Source of the DNA: CAZHMN01 sp964533705
GTDB taxonomy: Bacteria > Electryoneota > B3-LCP
Assembly (NCBI GenBank): GCA_964533705.1
Contig: CAZHMN010000001.1
Span: forward strand, 28,866 to 92,865
Reading direction: 5' to 3'
DNA length: 64,000 nt
A program made the position numbers and the translations under genes. This document shows positions 17,014-25,134 of the stretch, in pieces; positions within the stretch are counted from its first letter, which is position 1, and each line of letters starts with the position of its first letter. The notes under the pieces were generated by a model. The model was not told where the DNA came from and searched no databases. It worked only from the letters and a program-made list of their open reading frames with translations.

Positions 17014-17720
17014 GATGCGGTTTCCTCCTGGAGGATCAGAGCTCTTCGCAACTCCTGAAGCTGTGTGGTAAAGTCAGCATCAACGAGGCCGGATGGTGTT
17101 TCCACTTTGCAACTCCCCGGCGTAATGCCGGCGTCCGTTTCGATCCTGAAATGCTCTATACCTTCTGAGAGCGCGGTAACGTCGGTTCGAAAATCCTTCA
17201 AAGCTTCAAAATCGGATGGGTTAACTTTGATTAGAATGCGCGTTTTATCGGCCGTCTCCGCAATGGCCTTTCGAACGGTCTGGTGCACGATCTCCTGCTG
17301 TTCCTGGGCAGCGTTTCCTACAACCTTCTCGGCGATGCGCATAGCCAGCTTTACAGTCCATCTTTCGACGCCAGCATAGAACTGCAACAGACTCTTCTCG
17401 AGAGTGTCCAAGGCTTGCTGAAATGCAGCGCCTGATTTTTCCGCATCAGCTCTGCCGCGCCTTAAACCCTCTGCATAGCCCATATTATAACCCTCGTCGA
17501 GCCCCTGGTAATATGATTGCTCAGCCTTTTCCCAGCACGAATCCAGCAAAAACAGCATTAAGTCCGTATGATTAAAATCACTGACATCCCGATTGCGCCA
17601 CGCCGAAGACCTGACCGTAACCGCGTTTTCCGCCCCATCCACCAACCGGTAAGAGCCCTGCCGGAGGGTTTTGGCTGCAGGCCCGTGACGCTGTCTTTCC
17701 GGTGTTTTGCTTGCACTCAT
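17010..17720 (-). CDS. fliH: FliH, flagellar export ATPase regulator
   Basis: FliH tethers FliI to the C-ring. The 236-residue protein has a divergent N-terminus, a central helix with small-residue repeats (YYQGLDEGYNMGYAEGLRRG, the GxxxG-type repeat typical of FliH) and a V-ATPase-E-like C-terminal domain (RIAEKVVGNAAQEQQEIVHQ, KTRILIKVNPSDFEAL, CKVETPSGLVDADFTTQL). It overlaps fliI by 4 bases and follows fliG after about 48 bases, the normal order. Confidence 0.92.
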   Translation of the reverse strand: MSASKTPERQRHGPAAKTLRQGSYRLVDGAENAVTVRSSAWRNRDVSDFNHTDLMLFLLDSCWEKAEQSYYQGLDEGYNMGYAEGLRRGRADAEKSGAAFQQALDTLEKSLLQFYAGVERWTVKLAMRIAEKVVGNAAQEQQEIVHQTVRKAIAETADKTRILIKVNPSDFEALKDFRTDVTALSEGIEHFRIETDAGITPGSCKVETPSGLVDADFTTQLQELRRALILQEETAS

Positions 17721-17768
17721 ATTCGGAACGTCAATCGAATCAAGGGATTAGGGCAATTGGCAAGCCAC

Positions 17769-18785
17769 TTAAACCAATTGATCATCGGCGCTTGCCATCA
17801 CAACCTGGCCTTCTTCTTCAAGCCTTCGGATAATCTCGATGATCTTCTGCTGAGCCTCCTCAACTTCTCGCAATCTAACGGGACCCATAAAGTTCAATTC
17901 TTCCAGTACAATATCCGAAGCGCGTTTGGACATATTGGACAATAACTTGGCTTTCAATTCCTCGGAAACGGCTTTCATTGCGAGGGCCAGATCTCGATTG
18001 TCAACCTCTTTTAAAACCTTCTGGATGGAACGATCATCTAAGTTGATGATGTCTTCAAAGACGAACATCAGATTCTTTATTTCCGTGGCCAGTTCAGGAT
18101 CTTCCTTGGCAATGCCGTTCATAATATGCTTTTCATACCGCTGCCCCACCAGATTTAAAATGTCGGCGGCCGTCTTGATCCCTCCGAGCTTGTGAGAACC
18201 CTGCGAAAAATCAATGCGGGATTCGAGGACGCGTTCCACCGCTTTGATTGTCTCAGGCGAGACGCTTTCCATTTTCGAGAGCCGGTGCATGACGTCCACC
18301 TGGGTTGGCGGGGGTAGATCCGCCAGCACCGTGGCCGCCTGCATGGGATTTAATTGCGTCAACACCAGAGCGATGGTCTGCGGATGTTCCTTTTGCAGAA
18401 AGGCCATCAGCTGATTGGGATCCACTTCCTGCAGGACATTGAATCCCTTCACCTGGAGGGACATCTGTACCTTCCTGATGATTTCCATCGCCTTTTGCTC
18501 GCCCAAAGCGTCTTCCAGAATTTCTCTGGCATACTCAAGACCACCGGAAGTGATGTATTCCTGCGCCTTGAACATGGCGTGGTATTCATCAATCACCTCA
18601 CGGATCGTGGCTGCATTGATGTTTTTTAAGCTGGCGATCTCGGTAGTCAGAGCCTCCAGCTCCTGCTCGGACAAATGTTTGTATATATTGGCGGAAGCCT
18701 CTGTCCCGATGGCCATGATAAAAACGGCCGCTTTCTTTTTCCCAGTCAGTTGATCAGATGCTGGTTTTGGATTATACTGCGCCAT
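17769..18785 (-). CDS. fliG: FliG, flagellar motor switch protein
   Basis: FliG is the rotor component that interacts with the stator. The 338-residue protein has the N-terminal FliF-binding domain (KAAVFIMAIGTEASANIYKH), the middle EHPQTIALVLTQL motif, and the C-terminal torque domain with the charged helix pattern DDRSIQKVLKEVDNRDLALA and MSKRASDIVLEELNFMGPVR. Length equals the family norm. It lies between fliF and fliH. Confidence 0.97.
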   Translation of the reverse strand: MAQYNPKPASDQLTGKKKAAVFIMAIGTEASANIYKHLSEQELEALTTEIASLKNINAATIREVIDEYHAMFKAQEYITSGGLEYAREILEDALGEQKAMEIIRKVQMSLQVKGFNVLQEVDPNQLMAFLQKEHPQTIALVLTQLNPMQAATVLADLPPPTQVDVMHRLSKMESVSPETIKAVERVLESRIDFSQGSHKLGGIKTAADILNLVGQRYEKHIMNGIAKEDPELATEIKNLMFVFEDIINLDDRSIQKVLKEVDNRDLALAMKAVSEELKAKLLSNMSKRASDIVLEELNFMGPVRLREVEEAQQKIIEIIRRLEEEGQVVMASADDQLV

Positions 18786-18825
18786 ATTCCTTCGTTTCGG
18801 CAGTCCCTTACTGATTTATTTCATA

Positions 18826-20400
18826 TTAAGATTCTAAAAGCCAGGATCGCACCAACATGGTGGCAAGCTCAGGTTTGGTCTTGGCGAAATCAGCAAGCTG
18901 ATCTTTTTTCGCCTGAGCTTCTTTCACTTCCTTGGGAATTTCCTCATCCAGTTCGGGCAGCTCAATTTTCGATAAAGGTGATTTCTTAACGCCGGGCTGG
19001 CCAGGCATTAATTGTGCCGCTCCTCTGTTAGCGGGCATTAAAGCGCCCTCATTTTCCAGTACGTGTCTGGCAACGTTCAGGTTACGCTTCAGGAAACCGC
19101 GGACCATAAGAAGCAGGACCAAAAGGACGATACCCAAAATAACCTTCGGGAGCAGGGTGATGAGGAGATCCTTGTTTTGCTCGGCACTCCAGGTGTCTTT
19201 GACGTCCACGAAGGTCTCATTATCAAAGGCAATGTTCGTAATTTCGAGAACGTCACCGCGATCTTCGCGAATCCCGAGTGCCCCTCGCACCATGTTGCCC
19301 AGAGCAGTCATCTCATCCGAAGGTCTGGGGGTATATATTTTTGCGCCGTCTTCAGACGTCTCATAAATGCCATCAACCATAACGGCGACGGATAAACGTA
19401 TAATAGAGCCTCCAGTATTCACTAGATGCTCGACCGTTTTATTGATTTCGTAGTTACTTAGGGAATTTTCCTCTTTGGTCTCCGGCGAGCCGCCACCTGA
19501 AGTGACGGACTCCGTTCGCTCTTCGGAGCGCACCACTGCGCTTTCAGGGTCATAGTATTCCCTGGTCCGTTCAATCGTCTGAAAGTCCAATTCCGCGGAA
19601 ACTCGTACAATGGAACGCCCCGGCCCCAAAACGCCGTCCAGCATACTCTGCGCTTTTGAAGCCAGATAGGATTCGACCTTGTGCTGCAATTCCAACTGGG
19701 TCGCCGATAGGCCCACCATGGCATCCGGCGCTTTTGCGCCAGAGAGCAGATTGCCGTTGGAATCGAGGATAATGACGTTTTCAGGATCCAAACCTTCCAC
19801 GGAACGAGCTACCAGAATGGCGATGCCGCGTATTTGGTCCTCTCCTAATCTCGAGCGTCCTTTGGTTTTCAACACGACGGATGCCGTCGTCTCCTTTTCA
19901 TCCTCTCTGAAAAGGGCCGGTTCGGGCATCACCACGTGGACTCGAGCCTGTTCCACTTCGTCAATGCCGGAAATCGTTCGACCTAATTCCCCCTCCAAAG
20001 CTCTCCGGTAGTTCAACTTCTGCACAAAATCGGACATGCCCAGGTTGGTGCGATCGAAGATCTCATAACCGGCACCGGGTTGGCTGGGTATCCCGTCAGC
20101 AGCCAATTGCAGCCGGAGGTCATAGACGCGACCCTTGGGAACCAGAATTGTAGAACCCCCATCCCGCAGCCTGTACGTTACCTTCTCATCCTGTAACCGA
20201 TCGCGTATCTTTGCTGCATCGCTGTTGGCCAGGTCTGAGAACAAGATGGTATACTGTGGCCGATTAGCCCAGATGAGCAGCACCAGAATGGAGAGGATCG
20301 TAATGGCCGTTACCGTGATCAGGCTGACTTTCTGGCTAGTAGACAGACGATCGAATATTTCTTTTAACTGTCCCGGAGCTAAACGAAAATTTGGACTCAT
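18826..20400 (-). CDS. fliF: FliF, MS-ring protein
   Basis: FliF builds the MS-ring in the inner membrane. The 524-residue protein has an N-terminal membrane helix (LITVTAITILSILVLLIWAN), the YscJ/FliF ring-building domains (ILFSDLANSDAAKIRDRLQD, LNYRRALEGELGRTISGIDE, ARVHVVMPEPALF), a periplasmic beta-collar, a second membrane helix (VILGIVLLVLLLMVRGFL) and a C-terminal FliG-binding tail (ADFAKTKPELATMLVRSWL). Size and order are normal. Confidence 0.97.
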   Translation of the reverse strand: MSPNFRLAPGQLKEIFDRLSTSQKVSLITVTAITILSILVLLIWANRPQYTILFSDLANSDAAKIRDRLQDEKVTYRLRDGGSTILVPKGRVYDLRLQLAADGIPSQPGAGYEIFDRTNLGMSDFVQKLNYRRALEGELGRTISGIDEVEQARVHVVMPEPALFREDEKETTASVVLKTKGRSRLGEDQIRGIAILVARSVEGLDPENVIILDSNGNLLSGAKAPDAMVGLSATQLELQHKVESYLASKAQSMLDGVLGPGRSIVRVSAELDFQTIERTREYYDPESAVVRSEERTESVTSGGGSPETKEENSLSNYEINKTVEHLVNTGGSIIRLSVAVMVDGIYETSEDGAKIYTPRPSDEMTALGNMVRGALGIREDRGDVLEITNIAFDNETFVDVKDTWSAEQNKDLLITLLPKVILGIVLLVLLLMVRGFLKRNLNVARHVLENEGALMPANRGAAQLMPGQPGVKKSPLSKIELPELDEEIPKEVKEAQAKKDQLADFAKTKPELATMLVRSWLLES

Positions 20401-20439
20401 GCCATCCTTTCCTCAATCATGCTCTGTTACCTTCGACGC

Positions 20440-20745
20440 TTAGACCTGCATGCGCATCACTTCCCGGTAAGCTTCCAGGATCTTATTGCGCATCTCCATC
20501 ATCAATTGGAAACTCGTATTGGCCTCTTCCATGGCCAGCATGACCTCATGGATGTTTTTCGCTTCCCCGCTGATGAGGCGTTGCGTCGCTTCGTCGGCAT
20601 CTTTCTGCAGTGCATTGACGTCCTGAACGAACTTTTCGAGCGTTTCGCTGAACGAAGGTCCTTCGCCTTTGGTGGTCTTATCGGCTTCAGGCGGCGCCTG
20701 CTGCTGCAGAATGGATTGAATGCGCCGAATTTCATCCATTTCCAT
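20440..20745 (-). CDS. fliE: FliE, MS-ring/rod junction protein
   Basis: FliE joins the rod to the MS-ring. The start is placed at ATG 20745 (MEMDEIRRIQSIL), five bases after an AGGGAG ribosome site; an upstream ATG at 20760 would place that site inside the gene. The 101-residue product carries the family core FSETLEKFVQDVNALQKDAD followed by GEAKNIHEVMLAMEEANTSF and MRNKILEAYREVMRMQV at the C-terminus. It follows flgC with a short spacer. Confidence 0.94.
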   Translation of the reverse strand: MEMDEIRRIQSILQQQAPPEADKTTKGEGPSFSETLEKFVQDVNALQKDADEATQRLISGEAKNIHEVMLAMEEANTSFQLMMEMRNKILEAYREVMRMQV

Positions 20746-20790
20746 GTTTCTCCCTATCATCCGTTCTCAAAAGACAGACTTCTCATTATA

Positions 20791-21288
20791 TTATATTTCA
20801 AGTGCTTTCTTATGCATTGATTTGGTGGCGTTTATGGCCGTCACGTTTGCTTCATAAGCGCGTGAGGCCGTGATCAAATCCACCATTTCCCGTACAACTT
20901 CGACGTTGGGATAAGCGACGTATCCTTCCGAATTGGCGTCGGGGTGACCCGGATCGTAAACCAGACGCGGTTCAGAATTGTCCTCCGCTTCCTGCGCCTC
21001 GACGCCGCTGACCGCAAGGCGCTGCCTGGAATTTCTTTCGTGGGATTTCATGTGTGCGTCCTGGGTTGTTCTCGCCTCAAGCCTTCGCCTGAGACCCGGC
21101 TCCGCCACCTTCACCTGTTCAACAACTTCCTTGAACGAAGTAATTTTACGGCGGTAAGGGCCACCCTCATCCGTCCGCGTAGTCTGTGCATTGGCCAGAT
21201 TCTCGGCAATTGCATCCATCCAGCGACGGTTTGCCGTCAGAGCGGAAGCTGAAGTTTTCAGGGTAGAGAAAAGCGAGTCGATTGGCAT
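20791..21288 (-). CDS. flgC: FlgC, proximal rod protein
   Basis: FlgC is one of the proximal rod subunits. The 165-residue protein shows the rod N-terminus (STLKTSASALTANRRWMDAI, AENLANAQTTRTDEGGPYRR) and the C-terminal rod helix (YVAYPNVEVVREMVDLITAS, RAYEANVTAINATKSMHKKA). A strong GGGGGGA ribosome site precedes the ATG. It lies between flgB and fliE. Confidence 0.96.
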   Translation of the reverse strand: MPIDSLFSTLKTSASALTANRRWMDAIAENLANAQTTRTDEGGPYRRKITSFKEVVEQVKVAEPGLRRRLEARTTQDAHMKSHERNSRQRLAVSGVEAQEAEDNSEPRLVYDPGHPDANSEGYVAYPNVEVVREMVDLITASRAYEANVTAINATKSMHKKALEI

Positions 21289-21354
21289 GATCCCCCCAGA
21301 TTTCGCGGGTATGTTTCAAGCCCCAAGCACAAGTCAGGGCTATACTAAACAGTC

Positions 21355-21768
21355 TTACCAGTGCCCTCGGATGGCCGATTTGAGCAGCTCGAGATGCTGG
21401 CGCGCTAACCTGACCTCTGCTTCGTATCTAATCTGATTCTGCGCCAGATCCGCCATTTCCCGCTCAATGATCACGGATTCCGATTCGGGACCGTCCACTT
21501 GTTTGTCGGCTTGGCGTAAAGTTGCCCGGATTTCCGATCCTGTCCCGTGCCGGCTGAGATGATCCGGGTGAGTGCAGTTAAGTCCCTCACCAACGCGCCT
21601 GAGAGCTCCTTGAAGTTCATGCTCGAAACTGACCACCTGCCGTTTATACCCTTCAGTCTGAGCGTTGGCGATGTTGTTGGCAATCGCCTTTTGCCTTAGA
21701 TCCAGGGCATCCAGTCCCCGGCGCAGCAGTGGAAGCTGAGTTCTCCCGAACAGAAGTTCTTTCAGCAT
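21355..21768 (-). CDS. flgB: FlgB, proximal rod protein and first gene of the operon
   Basis: FlgB is a proximal rod subunit. The 137-residue product has the rod signature (LRRGLDALDLRQKAIANNIA, NAQTEGYKRQVVSFEHEL) and a C-terminal helix region (EREMADLAQNQIRYEAEVRL). It is the first gene after the sigma-54-type promoter at 21831-21846 and therefore heads the whole flagellar operon, with flgC about 66 bases downstream. Confidence 0.95.
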   Translation of the reverse strand: MLKELLFGRTQLPLLRRGLDALDLRQKAIANNIANAQTEGYKRQVVSFEHELQGALRRVGEGLNCTHPDHLSRHGTGSEIRATLRQADKQVDGPESESVIIEREMADLAQNQIRYEAEVRLARQHLELLKSAIRGHW

Positions 21769-21830
21769 GACGTCCCTCGGTCGAAAATACTAATCGGGCC
21801 AGCTTAAATAGAATGGTTCAACACCAAAAA

Positions 21831-21846
21831 GGCAATCTTCGTGCCA
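21831..21846 (-). promoter_or_regulatory. Sigma-54 promoter of the flgB flagellar operon
   Basis: On the minus strand TGGCACGAAGATTGCC matches the sigma-54 consensus TGGCACG-N4-TTGC at every conserved base, with GG and GC exactly 10 bases apart. It lies about 63 bases upstream of flgB and directly downstream of a gene for a sigma-54-dependent activator. This is the strongest regulatory signal in the flagellar region. Confidence 0.9.
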
Positions 21847-21900
21847 CGCTCTACAAGGTGGGATTTTGGATTTTTTCGCACGAAAAATCGCCCACAAATG

Positions 21901-21920
21901 AAAAACCCCCTCGTTGGGGG
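21901..21920 (-). terminator. Intrinsic terminator after the NtrC-type regulator gene
   Basis: On the minus strand CCCCC-AACGA-GGGGG is followed by TTTTT. It lies about 60 bases after the stop of the regulator gene and upstream of the flgB promoter, insulating the two transcription units. The stem is only 5 bp but is all GC. Confidence 0.7.
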
Positions 21921-21982
21921 GAAAATAGGAACCATTAAACGCGGCAAATTTAACCCGGCCTGTTATCCCGGGAAGAGTTCAA

Positions 21983-23365
21983 TTAGACGACTTCCTCACC
22001 GTCCAATTCACGATATTCTTTGATCTTGTTTCTGAGCGTACGGATGGAAATATCGAGAATTCTGGCGGTTTTGGTTCTATTGGACTTTTGCGATTGGAGC
22101 GTTTTCAGGATGAGCCATTTCTCGAAATTGCGGAGTGTGGTGCCGGGAATTTGGGGAAAATCGTTCAGAGAATTCGACTGCGCCCGACTGCCAATCTGGA
22201 GATCAGCCAGTTCTATGGTATTACCTCGACAGAGCACCACGGCTCGTTCAATTCTGTTGGCCAATTCCCGGACGTTGCCAGGCCACTCCGCCCGGCAGAG
22301 GTAATCCATCGCTTCTTCGGAGATTCCCGCGATGTTTTTATTGTACTCTTCGCAATATCGCGACAAGAAGTGATGCGTCAGCAGGGGAATATCTTCCCGC
22401 CGTCGCGCCAAGGGGGGCAGGTGGATGTTAATGACGTTGAGCCGATAGAAAAGATCGGTGCGGAAGCGGTTCTTTTCGACCTCTTCTTCCAGATTGCGAT
22501 TGGTGGTGGCGATCACCCGCACGTCCACCTGGATGGTTTCCTGTCCTCCGATCCGTTCGAACTCGCGCTCCTGGAGAACGCGCAGCAATTTAGCCTGCAG
22601 CCCGGGAGCCATTTCACCGATTTCATCGAATAAGATCGTCCCTCCGTTGGCCTGTTCGAATTTTCCCCGCGTGCGGGTAAAGGCATGGGTATAAGCACCT
22701 TTTTCATGTCCGAAAAGCTCCGATTCAATCAAGCCTTCGGGCAATGCTGCGCAGTTGATTTTGATGAAGGGTTTATCTTTGCGGGGACTATTATAATGGA
22801 TGGCGCGGGCGACCAGTTCCTTACCTGTTCCGGACTCGCCCTCGATCATGATGGTGGTATGCTTGGGAGCGACAACCTTCATGATTTCGAACACTTCCTG
22901 CATCGCTTTGGATTGTCCCACGATGGAAGCGAAACAATACTTCTGAGACAGTTCGTTGCGCAGGTAGCGATTCTCGTCGACAAGGCGGCGGTGTTCGAAG
23001 GCCTTGTCCAGAACAAGTTCTATTTCTCCGGAGGTAAAGGGTTTTGTAATGTAGTCAAAGGCACCCAGGCGCATTGCTTCCACGGCATTTTCGATCGTGC
23101 CGTAGGCGGTCATCATGATCACCTGGGTATCCGGCTGGTGAGCTTTGATAAATCGCAGCAAATCCAGACCGGTAACGCCGGGCATCTTCAAGTCTGTCAA
23201 CACCAGGTCATAGACTTCTTCTTTCAAAATTTCCTTTGCTCGTTTGCCATCCTCCGCCAGATCCACTTCGAATGAACGGCGCGTTAAGGCTTCGTGCAGG
23301 AAATCGCGAACAAGCTCTTCATCGTCTACAACCAGCACGCGTATCTGCGACCTGGTACTGCTCAC
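21983..23365 (-). CDS. NtrC-family sigma-54-dependent response regulator (FlgR/FlrC-like)
   Basis: A 460-residue activator with a receiver domain (acidic D14/D15, phospho-acceptor D58 in LTDLKMPG, K108), an AAA+ domain (Walker A GESGTGKE at 175-182, Walker B GGTILFDEIGEM) and a Fis-type helix-turn-helix (SNRTKTARILDISIRTLRNK). The sigma-54 contact loop reads GAYTHA instead of GAFTGA. It starts at GTG 23365 behind a GGGGGA site and is 38 bases downstream of a histidine kinase gene. Its position immediately upstream of a near-perfect sigma-54 promoter and the flagellar operon makes it the probable flagellar master or class II regulator, analogous to FlgR of epsilonproteobacteria or FlrC of Vibrio. 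Confidence 0.9.
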   Translation of the reverse strand: MSSTRSQIRVLVVDDEELVRDFLHEALTRRSFEVDLAEDGKRAKEILKEEVYDLVLTDLKMPGVTGLDLLRFIKAHQPDTQVIMMTAYGTIENAVEAMRLGAFDYITKPFTSGEIELVLDKAFEHRRLVDENRYLRNELSQKYCFASIVGQSKAMQEVFEIMKVVAPKHTTIMIEGESGTGKELVARAIHYNSPRKDKPFIKINCAALPEGLIESELFGHEKGAYTHAFTRTRGKFEQANGGTILFDEIGEMAPGLQAKLLRVLQEREFERIGGQETIQVDVRVIATTNRNLEEEVEKNRFRTDLFYRLNVINIHLPPLARRREDIPLLTHHFLSRYCEEYNKNIAGISEEAMDYLCRAEWPGNVRELANRIERAVVLCRGNTIELADLQIGSRAQSNSLNDFPQIPGTTLRNFEKWLILKTLQSQKSNRTKTARILDISIRTLRNKIKEYRELDGEEVV

Positions 23366-23403
23366 TGTGTCCCCCAGCTGACTAACCCCCTCGATTCACC
23401 ATG

Positions 23404-24684
23404 CTATATAATCGGTAAACTCACCGTAAATTGGGCACCACCTCCCTGCGGAGAATTATACTCGATTTTACCGCGGTGGAGTTCAGCGATCTTTTTAGCG
23501 ATAGCTAAACCTAAACCTGTCCCTTGCGTCTTGGTGGTATAAAATGGATTGAATATTTTTTCCAGATCTTCATCACCGACACCGGGACCGTCATCTTGGA
23601 TAAAAAGCTTGACCTCGTTTGCCAGTGGATTAAACCGGTAACCTGCGATTGCCTCCCCTCGACCTTCGACGGCTTCGCAGGAATTTCCCAGCAGGTTCAG
23701 CAGGAGTTGCTTGATCTTTTCAGCATCAACCTTCGCCGGACAGGATTCGGGCGGAAAGTCACGCTTGACTTTGAATTTACCGCCCGAGCTCGCCTCAACC
23801 AAGGCGATCGCCTGATCGAAAATCGGCTCTAAGGGCTGCCGTTTAAATTCGCCGACGCAATCTTGAGTGAGGATCAGAAGGTTGGTTGCGATGCGATCCA
23901 GGGACTCTACGCCCTCTACAATGCGCTTCGCCATCCTGTAGCCGGAACTGTCTTCTGCCAGATCCTCCGCCAGAAGACCGGCGAAGCCCTTAATGCCCGC
24001 CAGAGGGTTCCTTAGTTCATGCGCCACCTGAGCGGCCATTTCGCCCAGAGCCACCAGAGTTTTTTGATGCAGCACGCGGCGTTCAAGCTCACGCACCTGT
24101 GAAATGTCCTCGAAGGTCTCCACAGCACCGATTCTTTCACCGGCAGTTGATGTAATCCATGAAGAGGAACTCTTAACGGCCAGAGTACCGCCATCCTTCA
24201 AGGGCAACTCCCGGTCGAAGCCTTTGACGGGCGATCCGCTGATCAGGGTCTGCAAAAGTGGAGCTTGATCTCCTAATTCACCGGACATGAACTCATGATA
24301 ATTCTTCCCGATCAATTCTTCGGCCAGATAACCTGTGATCTCCTCAGCCGTCCGGTTGAAAATAGTGATGCGTCCCTCCAAATCGGTCGCGATGACGCCT
24401 GAACCAATCGAATTCAGGATATCCTCATGATAGCGGAGAACCTGATCGAGCTCCTGATTCTTGTCGGCCAACTTGCGATTGGTTTCTTCCAGCTCCCGGG
24501 CAAGTCCCTCAGCGGCGCTCTCCAATCGCCTGTAGGCTTGATTGAGCACCGAGGTGCTGCGATTGAAGAATTGAAATGCTTCGACAAGGGAGATCAGTTC
24601 ATCATCCTTGCCTTTGGTCTCATGGCTCACTGGATCGGCGACTTCGATCATCACACTCTGAAGAAAGTTATGCAAGTCGGACAA
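23404..24684 (-). CDS. PAS-domain histidine kinase (FlgS/FlrB-like)
   Basis: A 426-residue cytosolic kinase without membrane segments. A helical N-terminus with coiled coil (to ~95) precedes a PAS domain (ILNSIGSGVIATDLEGRITI, FNRTAEEITGYLAEELIGKN), a HisKA domain with the phospho-His in AAQVAHELRNPLAGIKGFAG, and an HATPase domain (QLLLNLLGNSCEAV, DDGPGV, GTGLGLAIAKKIAELHRGKI). It is followed by the NtrC-type regulator and most likely phosphorylates it. The listed start is TTG 24684; an in-frame ATG at 24651 (MIEVADPVSHETK) is equally possible since neither has a strong ribosome site. Confidence 0.88.
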   Translation of the reverse strand: MSDLHNFLQSVMIEVADPVSHETKGKDDELISLVEAFQFFNRSTSVLNQAYRRLESAAEGLARELEETNRKLADKNQELDQVLRYHEDILNSIGSGVIATDLEGRITIFNRTAEEITGYLAEELIGKNYHEFMSGELGDQAPLLQTLISGSPVKGFDRELPLKDGGTLAVKSSSSWITSTAGERIGAVETFEDISQVRELERRVLHQKTLVALGEMAAQVAHELRNPLAGIKGFAGLLAEDLAEDSSGYRMAKRIVEGVESLDRIATNLLILTQDCVGEFKRQPLEPIFDQAIALVEASSGGKFKVKRDFPPESCPAKVDAEKIKQLLLNLLGNSCEAVEGRGEAIAGYRFNPLANEVKLFIQDDGPGVGDEDLEKIFNPFYTTKTQGTGLGLAIAKKIAELHRGKIEYNSPQGGGAQFTVSLPII

Positions 24685-25134
24685 ATTGCGATTTATACTT
24701 AAATAGTGCAGATGCGATAATAATCAACGAGCATAGACTTGGAATAAAGGAACGGGTGAATTTCATATGGGAAATAACAGCTAATAATTCCAACCTAATC
24801 CCAACGGAATTTATTCGAGGGGGGATTTATTCTTCAGATCAATATAAACCAATTTTGCCCAGGAGGCAAATATTTTCTAATTTATTGTGAGGGGGTGGTC
24901 GCTACAGGCTTCTTTTATGCCTACCGAAGTTGAGCAAGAGGTTTTCATTTATTGAAAAGTGAGCTTGAAGTATCGCTACGCTGGGATATACTCTGGATAT
25001 TCTCGCCGGGAGAATTTTCTCCTCAAATCATTTATGCCTTGACATTTAAGAAAATATTTGCTAAATTTGATAAAACAATTTCATTCTTTTCCGTGAACCG
25101 GCTGACATAGGCGCAAAACTGACAGAGGGCAGAC
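24685..25134. other. Divergent intergenic region (450 bases)
   Basis: AT-rich space between the flagellar kinase gene and the C25 protein gene. It contains the sigma-70-like promoter at 25039-25067 and two modest inverted repeats: TTTGCC/GGCAAA at 24854-24870 and ATTCTC/GAGAAT at 24999-25015, which could be operators. No coding sequence was recognised in it. Confidence 0.5.
25039..25067 (+). promoter_or_regulatory. Sigma-70-type promoter for the C25 surface protein
   Basis: TTGACA (25039-25044), a 17-base spacer, and TAAATT (25062-25067, 4/6 match to TATAAT). The predicted transcript would have a leader of about 60 bases before the ATG at 25135. Confidence 0.6.

Noticed and set aside
24854..25015. 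Riboswitch in the leader region between the kinase and C25 genes
   Set aside because: Two short inverted repeats are present, but neither forms a recognisable riboswitch core and both lie upstream of the predicted transcription start.
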